A stretch of DNA of 36,664 nucleotides from Candidatus Woesearchaeota archaeon (GCA_018664115.1 JABJOX010000031.1:1-36664); one strand, 5' to 3'; shown: positions 24,114-34,166, numbered from the stretch's first letter. Notes: generated from the letters alone by a model not told the origin. A program made the numbers and translations.

Positions 24114-25322
24114 TTATTTTCTCCAAGTAAGTAGAGAATTATAATCTATCCAAGGAAATTGAAATAATTCCGATGACTTAAAATCCCACACTTTATCTTC
24201 AACACCTCTGCCAAACATGAGTGCTTTTGAATTGTCTGGACTAAAAAGTAAGCCATAATATTTTTCAAATTCTAGCTTTTGATTAGAACCATCAAGAGAA
24301 ATTGAACAAAGATTCTTGTCGTCAGGAAAACAATCTTCTGGAGAACAGGTATAATAAATTTTATCTGCACCACCAAAAACAGGGCCAAAATTACAACCCC
24401 CATTATTAGTTAATCTCATTAAATTGTCTCCATCACCATTCATAAGATAAATTTCTCGTAAAGCTTTTGTTCCGTTTGGAGAAATACTAAAAGCAATTTT
24501 CCCTTCCGGAGAAGTGTCGAAAGGAAGATAAAGTCCTGACGCAGATTCAGCAAGTGGTTTGGTATACAAAATTTGTTTATTACTTCCATCAAGATCAATA
24601 GAAACCATAATATCTTTAGGGCCATTCATACGACCACTATAAACCATTTTATTGTTTGATAACCAAGAGTGTTCTCCAACTCCCGGACCTTCAACAATTT
24701 TATTAACCGTTGAAGTTGCAATGTCTAAATAATAAAGAATTCCTTGACCTTCCATAAGGTCATAATCAACAAAAGAAACCTTAGAATTGTCTGGTGAAAT
24801 CTTAGGGAAATGAGAAAAATTAAAATTTTGAAGCGTAGAAAAATAGGGGATTTCAGTTTCTTCTGAAGTACTTAAATTAATATTAAAAATTGTTCCATTA
24901 CCCCTAATAAAATATATTTTACCACAACCAATTTCATCAGTAAGATTATTACAATTATTGTCTACTCCATCACACCAATCTGTTTGTTCTGGATTAATGA
25001 AATCATCAAAGTCGTCACAATCGGTTCCACCATGAATTATTGCTTTAAAACCATCATTATCATTATCTTCATTAACAGTTTCAGGTTCTTCGGGAGGATT
25101 GACACATTCGTTATTAACACAAATTCGAGCGCCTTTACATTCGCTATTATAAACACAATCCTGCAATGAATTATCTCCATTATCACAAGACAATAAACCT
25201 GCACTGCTAGTAGCAAAGGCTAAAGGGATAGTGGCATAAAGAATTCCTTTGGAAATTGTAGTTAGGAAATTTTTAAAACGTGATGGTTTAAATTCATTCT
25301 CAGTTATTTGTTCTAATTTCAT
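24114..25322 (-). CDS. Putative lipoprotein with MopE-like metal-binding motif and TolB-like propeller, 402 aa
   Basis: The ATG at 25322 lies about 28 bases from a good TATA box, so the upstream frame start at 25334 would precede the transcript start. The leader MKLEQITENEFKPSRFKNFL closely matches that of the 770-aa gene next door and ends in SSAGLLSCDNGD, a possible lipidation Cys. Then come YNSECKGARICVNNECVN, and an acidic motif DNDNDGFKAIIHGGTDCDD with INPEQTDWCDGVDNNCNNLT (about 82-130), typical of the MopE-like putative metal-binding repeat. The rest is beta-propeller-like in the TolB/PD40 manner: ISPDNSKVSFVDYDL, DIATSTVNKI, MVSIDLDGSNKQIL, ISPNGTKA, FSPDNSKALMFG. It would sit on the outer face. 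The ligand is unknown. Confidence 0.75.
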   Translation of the reverse strand: MKLEQITENEFKPSRFKNFLTTISKGILYATIPLAFATSSAGLLSCDNGDNSLQDCVYNSECKGARICVNNECVNPPEEPETVNEDNDNDGFKAIIHGGTDCDDFDDFINPEQTDWCDGVDNNCNNLTDEIGCGKIYFIRGNGTIFNINLSTSEETEIPYFSTLQNFNFSHFPKISPDNSKVSFVDYDLMEGQGILYYLDIATSTVNKIVEGPGVGEHSWLSNNKMVYSGRMNGPKDIMVSIDLDGSNKQILYTKPLAESASGLYLPFDTSPEGKIAFSISPNGTKALREIYLMNGDGDNLMRLTNNGGCNFGPVFGGADKIYYTCSPEDCFPDDKNLCSISLDGSNQKLEFEKYYGLLFSPDNSKALMFGRGVEDKVWDFKSSELFQFPWIDYNSLLTWRK

Positions 25323-25345
25323 TATAACTGTCAAATAGTAAAAAC

Positions 25346-25355
25346 TTTATAAATA
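25346..25355 (-). promoter_or_regulatory. TATA box of the 402-aa lipoprotein gene
   Basis: TATTTATAAA on the minus strand is centred 28 bases before the ATG at 25322, placing the transcript start at or near the start codon. It decides the choice of start for this gene and may also serve the 770-aa gene. Confidence 0.55.
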
Positions 25356-25361
25356 TTGTTG

Positions 25362-26414
25362 TTATTTAGCTATTTTTCTTAATCTTTTGATAAGTTCATC
25401 AACATCTTTCTTTTCTTTGAATTTTTTAGGATGAGTTAATTTTTCTCTGAAATTTTCTTCCCGTTCTTTTATTTTATCAACAACCTGTTCAAGATTATGA
25501 AAATATTCTTTTTTCGGTTCTGGATGATATTTATTTTTTCTGTGGTGAGCACTGACAACATTCTTTAATATAGAAAATTCATCTTTAGTAATCTTTTTAG
25601 GGATTAAACCAACCGCAGCTAGAAAATCTTCTCGTTGCACTTGTTTAGCTTTGTGTTCTCTTTTTTGTTTTAGTAATTTGACCTTTTTTCTGGAAGCAGG
25701 AGTAGAGAATAATGGAGAGTACCATTTCAATTCTTCTTTTGTTTTAATGATTTCTTTCTTTTTAGCAAAAAGATGTTTTACTTTATTCCAAAAATTCTTT
25801 TTGAAATAATTAAAGTGGTAAAAATGGTGAATAACCATAATCACGATAATGGTAAACATCAAGAGGAAAAGCCAGAATAAATTTTTATTTGAATCATCTT
25901 GAGTAATGTTTTCTTCTGTAATATTAGTTTCTTCAATTACATCAATTTCTTGAGGTTGAGCGCATGATTCTAAACATTCTTTTTCTGAAGATTCGGTAAA
26001 TGAAAAATCTTGAAGATTATTTGTTGCTTCAATTTCACAAAGACCTTTACTAGTTTTGTATTGGCAATAATCTGCAAATTGACAACAACCTCCTTTAACA
26101 CACCATAACTCTTCTTCTCCAGCAGGAACTGCTCCAGATTTACATTGACTCAACAATTGGTTTGAACAAGTATCTTTACAAAAGATGGTTTTACATTCGG
26201 TAAATAATTCTTCATCATTACAACTTTCTTCTGGGAAGAAAGATTCTTCTAAAACACAATCTTCATAGAAAAAACATTCAGTTTCCGCTTCTTCAATAAT
26301 TAGATCCGAACAATGGGCGGGGCTATCGGAGTAAAGAAAACAGCCTGATTGTGCTAATGCTAGATTGATCAATAGGAGGAGGGTTAATGTTGTTATTGTT
26401 ATTGTTTTATTCAT
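25362..26414 (-). CDS. Membrane-anchored Cys-rich surface protein with basic tail, 350 aa
   Basis: I chose the ATG at 26414 because a clear Sec signal follows (MNKTITITTLTLLLLINLAL, then AQSGC) and the frame start at 26444 would overlap the previous gene. The ectodomain to about residue 150 matches, Cys for Cys, the N-terminus of the 2131-aa protein: SGCFLYSDSPAHCSDLIIEE, ETECFFYEDCVLEESFFPEE, CNDEELFTECKTIFCKDTCS, GAVPAGEEELWCVKGGCCQF, DYCQYKTSKGLCE. A membrane helix follows (LFWLFLLMFTIIVIMVIHHF). The 130-residue C-terminal tail is strongly basic and helical (KEIIKTKEELKWYSPLF, FLAAVGLIPKKITKDEF). It looks like a short version of the giant protein, without its middle modules, which suggests a shared partner outside and a tail-binding partner inside. 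Confidence 0.8.
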   Translation of the reverse strand: MNKTITITTLTLLLLINLALAQSGCFLYSDSPAHCSDLIIEEAETECFFYEDCVLEESFFPEESCNDEELFTECKTIFCKDTCSNQLLSQCKSGAVPAGEEELWCVKGGCCQFADYCQYKTSKGLCEIEATNNLQDFSFTESSEKECLESCAQPQEIDVIEETNITEENITQDDSNKNLFWLFLLMFTIIVIMVIHHFYHFNYFKKNFWNKVKHLFAKKKEIIKTKEELKWYSPLFSTPASRKKVKLLKQKREHKAKQVQREDFLAAVGLIPKKITKDEFSILKNVVSAHHRKNKYHPEPKKEYFHNLEQVVDKIKEREENFREKLTHPKKFKEKKDVDELIKRLRKIAK

Positions 26415-26425
26415 TTTAAATTTGT

Positions 26426-28915
26426 TCAGGTGATAGGGATACACGAAGCGCCATTACAATTTCCTGGTTGTCCGGTTTTTAAATCCCAACAAGGGCCAAT
26501 ATCCTCAGAGTTACAATCACGACATTCATCATTTTTACCTAAACTGCCATCTCCATTAGCATCAACAGCAATTTCTGTGCAAGCAGTTCCTCCTTTTCCA
26601 CAACCATAATCTCCGTCGCAAAAGAAACCTTTTACGAAATCATAAGAGTAAGGTTCTTCATCTTTACAAAAAACTTGATCAACTTTATTACAATTTAAAT
26701 ATATGTCTTCATTACCGCATTTATTTTCATGGGGTTCAGGAGGAGATTTTTTATCACCATCGCAAACAATTCCACTAGTACCAGAACAATAAGTTACGGG
26801 AACTCTTTTAACCAAGATTGAACCACCAATAGGGTCTGCATCTGTACCACCAAAACAACCGAATTCTTCTTCTTCTCTATAACATTCATGAAAATCATCA
26901 GCTTCATAATATTCCCAATCTGGATTACAACAAACGTGTGTTGCTAAGAAAGGACTGAAATCTTCATCTATTTTACAATTATCATTATTTTCATCACAAT
27001 CATATAATTGATACAACTTTTTATCATCATTTTTAATATAAGGAAAAGGATGGTCAGGATTAACATGAGGGATGCATTCTTTTATAGTAACATCAATTTC
27101 CGTTTTTGAACCAAGATTATTAGCACAATAATTTTTTGTAGAAGAAAGTAACAATTTCCCTGTACTTTCTACTCCACCTGAAATACCTTCTTCAGGGGAT
27201 TCAGTTAATAATTCATATTTTAAAAAATAAGAATTTGGATTACAAAAGTCATCCACACCAGATAAATCATAACAAACTGGTTGATCAGATAAAGTCTCTG
27301 GTTTAGGTAAAGTAGCTAATTCATCATATTCCTCCCCTTTTTGATATCCTAATTTTAATGTAGGAAAATCCCCATAAGTTACTTTGGGGTAAGTGACATT
27401 AATAAAAAAAGGATCTTCAGAAGAAATAAATGTTTCTACAAGATCCGAATAAGGAACAAGTTCATTACCTTTTTCAACCATATAAGGATAAAAAACTTCA
27501 AAATCTTCTGGACCAAAAGTTAAAGAATCGTCGACCAAAACTCTTACCTCTTGCCAATCACTTAAACCGTGTTCGTCGGTTGCTGTTGCTTCTAGGTGGT
27601 ATATTTTCGCTGGTAAATCTACATTTTTAACAATAAACTTTTTTGGATCATCGCTATTATCATTTATTAATTCTAGTGATTCTGTTGAATCAAAACCATA
27701 AGTAACTACATCGCCATCGGCATCTAAAGCATTCAAAGTGATATCAATCTCACCGTAATCATCGTGGCCAGGAATGGCCAAATAATCATAACTATTATCA
27801 GGATCATCTTCAACAAAACAAGGGAACTGGCTTACATAATCTAATGCAGGGGGTCGATTCTGAATAGCAAATCTGAATTCATAAGGTTCCGGCAAATTAA
27901 GAATTTCCGGAGATTTGAAAATTAAAATGGTATCGCCGTTAGCTAAAGAAATATTATCCATCTCTATTGCTAATGATTCATATTTATCATACAACAAAGT
28001 TCCTTGACAAACATTATCATCACAGCTATCGGCATTACTAGCATAATCAAAATTCTTTTTTTGTAAAGTTTGTTCAGTATAATTAAACCCAATGAATTTC
28101 CAATCATAAAAAAGAGGTCGGGCAACTGCTGCATCTAACAAAATATTAAACTTAGTAGGATAAAAGAAATCAAATTTCGAGATGTGAAAAAATTCTTCTT
28201 TACCCAAAGATAATTTTAAAGGATATTCAACATTAACATTAATTCCATCATTAGTAAAGTCAAGTTTTAAATTAATTTTCGTATCTTCAATTTTTGTTTT
28301 ATCAGAAATTTCTGATTCTGTGAAATTTTTCACACAAAAAATTGTTCGATTAATCAAATATTTTCGTAAATCACCTTCAATAGTACTTGTTTTTATTTCC
28401 CGAGAACCAAAACCAATAGAAGTGTTGGGATAAAGGTATTGACAAAATTCTGGGGCATAAGAATCGTTTTCACAAGGATAAGCGTTCTGATGTTGAATAT
28501 AATTTTCATTACTAATTCCGTAAAAAATTCTTTCTCCTGGTTGGTAAGTTACTCCTGTGATCTCTTCAACGAACGGTTTAGTGCCGCCTGGTTGACCTTG
28601 CCACAAGCGACCTTGTTTACCAATAAGAACTAAACCTGCTTCTAAAGCATCGTTTAAACAATCCTGAACATAAATACGTAAAGCTTCTTTTTTAAAAGTT
28701 TTAGAAACAACTCTTTCTTTTTCTGCTTCAAGGTTAGATAGTTTAGTATCACTAGCTAATTTTATAGTAATCATGAAAATGAAGAGAAGTAACAAACCCA
28801 AGATAAGAAAAACTGTGATTTGTGCTGACTTATTTGGAGGCATGCCCAAAAAACGTAGTTTTTTTGTGTGGCCTTTATTCTTCCAACTACTTCTACCTAA
28901 CCTCTTTTTTACCAT
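26426..28915 (-). CDS. Large pilin-like protein with KSAQ signal, 829 aa
   Basis: A TATA box about 30 bases upstream supports the ATG at 28915, giving a basic leader of some 30 residues (MVKKRLGRSSWKNKGHTKKL) before NKSAQITVFLILG and a helix at about 34-51. Near the membrane comes YVQDCLNDALEAGLVLIGKQ, followed by a domain with CQYLYPNTSIGFGSREIK and FCVKNFTESEI. The middle has an Ig/cadherin-like module with DALDADGDVVTYGFDS-type strands (about 375-460, YHLEATATDEHGLSDWQEVR). The last 200 residues are extremely Cys-rich and include AVDANGDGSLGKNDECRDC, a dockerin-like or EF-hand-like calcium loop. It is by far the largest pilin-like protein here and probably forms a stem-mounted adhesin with the neighbouring giant protein. 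Confidence 0.8.
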   Translation of the reverse strand: MVKKRLGRSSWKNKGHTKKLRFLGMPPNKSAQITVFLILGLLLLFIFMITIKLASDTKLSNLEAEKERVVSKTFKKEALRIYVQDCLNDALEAGLVLIGKQGRLWQGQPGGTKPFVEEITGVTYQPGERIFYGISNENYIQHQNAYPCENDSYAPEFCQYLYPNTSIGFGSREIKTSTIEGDLRKYLINRTIFCVKNFTESEISDKTKIEDTKINLKLDFTNDGINVNVEYPLKLSLGKEEFFHISKFDFFYPTKFNILLDAAVARPLFYDWKFIGFNYTEQTLQKKNFDYASNADSCDDNVCQGTLLYDKYESLAIEMDNISLANGDTILIFKSPEILNLPEPYEFRFAIQNRPPALDYVSQFPCFVEDDPDNSYDYLAIPGHDDYGEIDITLNALDADGDVVTYGFDSTESLELINDNSDDPKKFIVKNVDLPAKIYHLEATATDEHGLSDWQEVRVLVDDSLTFGPEDFEVFYPYMVEKGNELVPYSDLVETFISSEDPFFINVTYPKVTYGDFPTLKLGYQKGEEYDELATLPKPETLSDQPVCYDLSGVDDFCNPNSYFLKYELLTESPEEGISGGVESTGKLLLSSTKNYCANNLGSKTEIDVTIKECIPHVNPDHPFPYIKNDDKKLYQLYDCDENNDNCKIDEDFSPFLATHVCCNPDWEYYEADDFHECYREEEEFGCFGGTDADPIGGSILVKRVPVTYCSGTSGIVCDGDKKSPPEPHENKCGNEDIYLNCNKVDQVFCKDEEPYSYDFVKGFFCDGDYGCGKGGTACTEIAVDANGDGSLGKNDECRDCNSEDIGPCWDLKTGQPGNCNGASCIPIT

Positions 28916-28941
28916 AATAATAGAAATAATAATTAAGTAAC

Positions 28942-28949
28942 TTATAAAA
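28942..28949 (-). promoter_or_regulatory. TATA box of the 829-aa gene
   Basis: TTTTATAA on the minus strand is about 30 bases before the ATG at 28915. It lies in the 35-base gap after the 1729-aa gene, so the 829-aa gene may have its own transcript. Confidence 0.45.
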
Positions 28950-28950
28950 C

Positions 28951-31900
28951 TTATTCTTCAACCCGTAACTTTCCAGTCAATTGTGGCCAAACGAAATCTA
29001 AAGCTTCATCGTCAGCAGCGATCTCTACTGATTGAATATTTGTCTCATTATCAACCGTACAAACTAATTTTTTTATTCCAGAAAGTTCTTCCAAAATTTC
29101 TAAATCAGCAATTTCCGGTTTATAGGGATTAACATAATCACAAACAGGTGTTTGAAAGTTTTCAAATTCGGCGATCAAAGTTTTATTTTCAGGAAATATT
29201 TCTTTAATCACTTTAGCTTTCTTATCGCCTTTACTAAGTAAATAAATTTCTTTGAAATTCTTAGCTTCTTGAACGAAAAGGTTTTGGCCAGACAATTCTG
29301 AATCAATTCCGAAAAGGTCTTTAAACCAATCAACAACTGTATCTAGAATAGTGGAATCTAATTGAATTCCCTGCTTACTATAGATTACAGCATTAATTTC
29401 AGGCATGTACCATAAATCGCCTTCCACACTAGTGGTTGACAAATCACATTTAATAACATCAGTAGTGCCTGCACAGATAGTTTCAAAATTATCTACAATA
29501 TTTAAAGTTTGGAGAAATGAATTGGTATCAGTAATTTCTTTATTTAACGTTGTACCAAAAGCTCTCTTTGCCCCATCATCGAACTTTAAGACACAGACAT
29601 TATTGATACAGGTGTTTTCTTCTGTTTTAAAGAGTGTATCTGGAAGGGTGTTAAAGCAAGTATAAATTGTTTCTTCAGTTGGTGGTGAGAGTGGGTCAGA
29701 TGATTCTTCAGTTATAGTTAATTGTGTTCCGCCGCCAAGTTTAGAATTATCAGCATTAGGTTCTAAAATTAAAGCATCCTGATAATTTGTACAATAAAGA
29801 ATATAATCATCATCATCATTATTTTCTGCTACTTCTAATAGTTTAGTAGCCAAGAATTTTGTTCTACTACTCCAATCGCCATCTTCACAATAATGGTCTA
29901 AGACATACTCTTCGTTGTCAATACAAATTGGAGGAAGAGGAGTTTCAGTTAGAAGATCGTTGTCATAAAAATTTGCTTCAGATTCTAAATTACCTTCTTT
30001 AGTTACAAAACATTGTTTATTATCTTCACAGAAGCCCCAATTCTCGGCGTTCCAATCCCACTTAATTGGAGAATTTTTCCATTCTCCAGCAATACAACGA
30101 TAATTACGATCGTCATCAATATGTTCAGAGATTTGTGTATAATACTCTTCTTCATTCATCGGTTCAATACAAGCATAGCCGTTCCAACAATAATCTTGTG
30201 GACAACAGGCTAAGCCGGAACGTTGAATTTCGTCTTTAGGAGTATAAGAGTAATCTGTTATTGGTCCTAAGGAATCTACTAATTGTAAGAAAGGTTCTTC
30301 AACAGTTCCTGCGGTGAATTCAATTGTTAAATATGAATTTTGAGCCGTTGGGAAAGTGTTGGAAGCTGGAAGAGTTGCTTTACCATCTTTATCTACTAAA
30401 GTTATTGTTGCTGTTGCTGTTCCGGAATAGGAGAATTGTAACTCTGAATCTTTTGGGATAGCGATTCGTTCAGTTTTTAGAGTTTTGCCAGCCGGGATAT
30501 CAATTATTTTCTTTTCAAAAACTTCGTTTTCAGTATCTTCAACTTCCAAGCCCTCGAAGACTTCCCAATAAGATAATTTGCCGCCTTTAACTTGAAATTC
30601 AGCGTTAGGGATGAAATTTCTTGCAGGTAAAACGGGAGCAGTGAAATTTCTTTCATTGGAAGGTTTTGTTTCTCCCTCTTTCAATTTTAAATCTAATTGT
30701 TCAAAGTAAGTTTCAATTTCATCGATACCAGATTCTACTGGTTCTTCATAACCAACTTTAGTCAACGTTTCTGTACTCCAGGAATTAATAGCAGTGTATT
30801 TATCTATTGTTCCAAGAGTTACAGATGGAGCACAAAAGAAATCTTCTTTAACTGAACAGTAAGGTTCATTAGTGGTTAAAACAGGATTGCCATTGAGGTC
30901 TTGTTGGTCTTCAATAAAACTTGCAGCTTGACAACCATAGAAACCAATTTCAGGATCTTCTGCATAAAAATCTGGGTTAACAAGTTCTTCTTCTGAGAAT
31001 GGACTAAGGAAAACAACTTGCTGAGCAACTTTTTTTACTAACAGATTTGCTGGTTGATTAATTGTATCAGTACCAGAGATTAAAGTTTCTTTATAATCAT
31101 CATTTTCATTAGTAACGAAGTAAAGTTCATACAAGTCTGGTTTAGGATTAGTTACAGTAATTCCTTTTTCAGGGATTCCGGGAAGAGGGTAAAGACATTC
31201 AGAAGCGTTACAAGGATAGATGAAAGGTTGGTTTGTTATTGAGGTTAATGTTGATGGTTCATCTATGGTTATTGCTGCAGGCGGTTCTGCATAAATATCA
31301 ACAGTTCCAAATTCTTTAAATTGTTCTATGGAGAGTTCTGTAAACATACCTAGTGAAGAATGATAAAAATAAGCGTTAGTTAACTCCTCATTGGTAGATT
31401 TTTCAATAGTAAATTTATCAATTAATGTATTCGTATATAAATCCCCATAATAACCATCATCGTCTGCTAAATCGGGATTGTAAGTTAAAGTGGAAACTAA
31501 TTTTATACCCTCTTCAAAAGAAATTTCGAATTTATTTTGAGAATATTGAGAGGGATAAATTGATCCACCATCTTTTTCAATCAATTGATCTTTTTTAACA
31601 CAACTTTTCTCGATAGTGGCTTCTGCGAGAGATTTGCCCGATAAACAATCTGAATAACAAGAAGTTGAAAATTGATATTCATAATTGTCTATTCCTTCTT
31701 GAGGAGAATAAAGAGTCGAACAAAATAAATAAGGGGGTTTTTTAAAATTATCTTTTAAACCGATACATGTTTTTATATTCTTTTGTCCAATACAATAATC
31801 AAGTGAACTTTCCTGATTACAGATCTTATCACCAATTTCAAAATCATTATCGCAGTCAAGTTCATAACCAGAAATTATTAAATCAGATTTTTTTGGCAAC

Positions 31901-34140
31901 ATAAATGGATAATTGACAGTAACCTCTTCTTCCGAATAATCAACTTCAAATTTAACGTTCATTGTTGTTTGTTCATTAGCAAGTGGTTGCGAATTCCAGC
32001 AACCATGTTTTACTTTTAGGCCTTCAGCTGGCCCAATTTCTTTACTTTCTCCGGAATAATATTCAGCAGCAGTATTACCACAACAACTAGCAGATGGATC
32101 ATCCACTTCATTGTAATTACCTAACCAAGCATTATCCCCATAAAGATTTTTACATAAAAATTCCCCTGTAACTTCTCCAGAATTTTGATCGACATCAGTA
32201 ATCCAAGAATTATCATTTTCTGCTGAAGTATCCTGACCAGAACAAAGAGGATTATCTCCAGTCTTAGTTAAATAAACATTTTTAATTTTAATTTTATTTA
32301 AAGAAGGATTACTATCAATTCTTAAACCACTAACCACTTTAAGATTTTCAGGAATTTTTACTTTTACATGCATAAAACTTTGTGAGAAAAGAGGACCATT
32401 AATTACATCACCTAAAACACTTTTGCTAAAAAGTGGAATGAAGTCTTCATCATAAATATTATTTACATCTTTAGGACCAAAAATTCTTAACATAACATTT
32501 GCGGGAAGTTGTGATAAATCATCTTTACCAATTGCTTTACAGCTTTCATCAATTTCTTCACAGAATTGGAGCATGAAATTAAGATGAGTGTAACCAGAAA
32601 AATCAAAAAGATAATCATCACCATAAAAATCTTCGTAATAATTTGAAAATTTAATATCAATATTTGCTCCGTAGCGTTCAGAAATAACAATTCCATCTTT
32701 AAGCAAAGATAAAGTATTTAATCCTTCTCCGGGATATCTTCCTTTTATCCCTTTATTTTCTCTGTCTTTCAATTCACGAGCACATTCTGCCCAACTCCAA
32801 TGATTTCCTTCGTTGTAACAATAAAATCTATTAATCATTTTATTGACATCATCTATTCCTGAACTATCTGGAGTATAAGTTTGATAATCATCAATCGGTT
32901 TTTCTCCATAATTTTGATCACAAGTAATCCATTGATTATTATTAGAAACAATATCATAAGCCTGTTCAAGAGGTTTTTTAATGGTAAAAATGTTATACTT
33001 TGCTCCACCAGTATTAACATCACCAATAGCATTCACCCAACACCATTCTTTTCCGCAATTACTATTATCAAATACCTTTTCGGAATCACCACTATAACCA
33101 ATTACTTCTTTATCATTCTTCAAACAGATATAATTACCTGCTGAATTAGATCCTTCTTTGGTAAAATCATCTAAGCCATCATCACCACAGCAATTGTTTC
33201 CAGAAGAAGGGTTTTCTTGCCAGGAATAACCTTGATCTTCACATACATTTTGATAATTATCACAGTTAACTAAATCACAAGTTAAATCTCCTAAATTTAC
33301 CCAAACATAATTGTCATTTAATAATTGACATTGATAAACTTCTTGAGAAATTACAATTTCAGTAGCTTTTTCTGTTTCTGTTAATTCTGGTTCATCAACT
33401 TCAGATTCAATAAAAACTTCTGTTTCTCTCGTTAATTGAATATATTTATCAACTTCGTCTTTGTTACATTTTAACCAAACTTTTTTATTTTCTGTAACTT
33501 GTTGATTTCCTTTATTTAAAAAAGTATATTTTTTATCTGCACAGATAAATGAAAATCCTTTATATGTTCTAAATAAATCACAATTAAAAATATAATTTAT
33601 AGCATCATCATTATCATAACCTTCATTAGGTGGAAATGTGACTCCGATTTCTTTTTCTGTTGAATCACCTCTTGAAACAATGATTTTTTGTTCAATTTGA
33701 TCAAAAATATAACCTGGTTCAAGTAAAACCCCCGCACAATCATCATTATTTTTACCACTATCAAGTTCAGCGGCAAAAATATAACACCCCTCTTTACTCA
33801 AATGCTCATTCCAACTACATTCAAAACCTCCAGAGTTATAAATTGCTTTAACTTTCAAAACATCGGAATTTATAAGTAATGATTGTTCAAAACCAGAAAA
33901 TTGGTTATAAGCTTCTTTGTCATGAAACCATGAATTTTTCCAAGGACCTGTTGAAGAATAAGAATTACAACCCTCGGTTTCATCATCTTCACCAACAACA
34001 TCCAATTCTTCATATGATTCAATATCATTATTGGAAAAAGTTATTTGTTCTAAAGGTTCTTCGCTGATTGTATTGAAACTCAAAACTATTAGAAACAAAA
34101 CTAAAATTACTAAAGTAACCCCTCTTTTTTTACTTATCAT
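28951..34140 (-). CDS. Giant Cys-rich secreted surface protein, 1729 aa
   Basis: The ATG at 34140 is preferred over 34158 because the TATA box at 34167-34176 would start transcription near 34146. The leader MISKKRGVTLVILVLFLIVL is like that of the 2131-aa protein (both carry a KRG core). No C-terminal membrane helix is seen, so this protein is presumably released or held by partners. The sequence is a chain of Cys-rich segments (GFECSWNEHLSKEGC, CCGDDGLDDF, FYCYNEGNHWSWAECAR, CCPQDYCWNGYACIEP). It also holds beta-rich modules, one of which (about 1170-1260) resembles a jelly-roll carbohydrate-binding module: NAEFQVKGGKLSYWEVFEGL, KDSELQFSYSGTATATITL. The end has GQNLFVQEAKNFKEIYLLSK. Probable adhesin; ligand unknown. 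Confidence 0.75.
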   Translation of the reverse strand: MISKKRGVTLVILVLFLIVLSFNTISEEPLEQITFSNNDIESYEELDVVGEDDETEGCNSYSSTGPWKNSWFHDKEAYNQFSGFEQSLLINSDVLKVKAIYNSGGFECSWNEHLSKEGCYIFAAELDSGKNNDDCAGVLLEPGYIFDQIEQKIIVSRGDSTEKEIGVTFPPNEGYDNDDAINYIFNCDLFRTYKGFSFICADKKYTFLNKGNQQVTENKKVWLKCNKDEVDKYIQLTRETEVFIESEVDEPELTETEKATEIVISQEVYQCQLLNDNYVWVNLGDLTCDLVNCDNYQNVCEDQGYSWQENPSSGNNCCGDDGLDDFTKEGSNSAGNYICLKNDKEVIGYSGDSEKVFDNSNCGKEWCWVNAIGDVNTGGAKYNIFTIKKPLEQAYDIVSNNNQWITCDQNYGEKPIDDYQTYTPDSSGIDDVNKMINRFYCYNEGNHWSWAECARELKDRENKGIKGRYPGEGLNTLSLLKDGIVISERYGANIDIKFSNYYEDFYGDDYLFDFSGYTHLNFMLQFCEEIDESCKAIGKDDLSQLPANVMLRIFGPKDVNNIYDEDFIPLFSKSVLGDVINGPLFSQSFMHVKVKIPENLKVVSGLRIDSNPSLNKIKIKNVYLTKTGDNPLCSGQDTSAENDNSWITDVDQNSGEVTGEFLCKNLYGDNAWLGNYNEVDDPSASCCGNTAAEYYSGESKEIGPAEGLKVKHGCWNSQPLANEQTTMNVKFEVDYSEEEVTVNYPFMLPKKSDLIISGYELDCDNDFEIGDKICNQESSLDYCIGQKNIKTCIGLKDNFKKPPYLFCSTLYSPQEGIDNYEYQFSTSCYSDCLSGKSLAEATIEKSCVKKDQLIEKDGGSIYPSQYSQNKFEISFEEGIKLVSTLTYNPDLADDDGYYGDLYTNTLIDKFTIEKSTNEELTNAYFYHSSLGMFTELSIEQFKEFGTVDIYAEPPAAITIDEPSTLTSITNQPFIYPCNASECLYPLPGIPEKGITVTNPKPDLYELYFVTNENDDYKETLISGTDTINQPANLLVKKVAQQVVFLSPFSEEELVNPDFYAEDPEIGFYGCQAASFIEDQQDLNGNPVLTTNEPYCSVKEDFFCAPSVTLGTIDKYTAINSWSTETLTKVGYEEPVESGIDEIETYFEQLDLKLKEGETKPSNERNFTAPVLPARNFIPNAEFQVKGGKLSYWEVFEGLEVEDTENEVFEKKIIDIPAGKTLKTERIAIPKDSELQFSYSGTATATITLVDKDGKATLPASNTFPTAQNSYLTIEFTAGTVEEPFLQLVDSLGPITDYSYTPKDEIQRSGLACCPQDYCWNGYACIEPMNEEEYYTQISEHIDDDRNYRCIAGEWKNSPIKWDWNAENWGFCEDNKQCFVTKEGNLESEANFYDNDLLTETPLPPICIDNEEYVLDHYCEDGDWSSRTKFLATKLLEVAENNDDDDYILYCTNYQDALILEPNADNSKLGGGTQLTITEESSDPLSPPTEETIYTCFNTLPDTLFKTEENTCINNVCVLKFDDGAKRAFGTTLNKEITDTNSFLQTLNIVDNFETICAGTTDVIKCDLSTTSVEGDLWYMPEINAVIYSKQGIQLDSTILDTVVDWFKDLFGIDSELSGQNLFVQEAKNFKEIYLLSKGDKKAKVIKEIFPENKTLIAEFENFQTPVCDYVNPYKPEIADLEILEELSGIKKLVCTVDNETNIQSVEIAADDEALDFVWPQLTGKLRVEE

Positions 34141-34166
34141 ATATATTACTATAAACAATAATCTTT

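Noticed and set aside
4498-34140. A complete type IV pilus, archaellum or secretion operon
   Set aside because: No gene with Walker motifs for an assembly ATPase, no multi-helix platform protein and no prepilin peptidase is present in the window.
34141-34158. Upstream start of the giant 1729-aa gene
   Set aside because: It would lie before the transcript start predicted from the TATA box, and the signal peptide fits the ATG at 34140.
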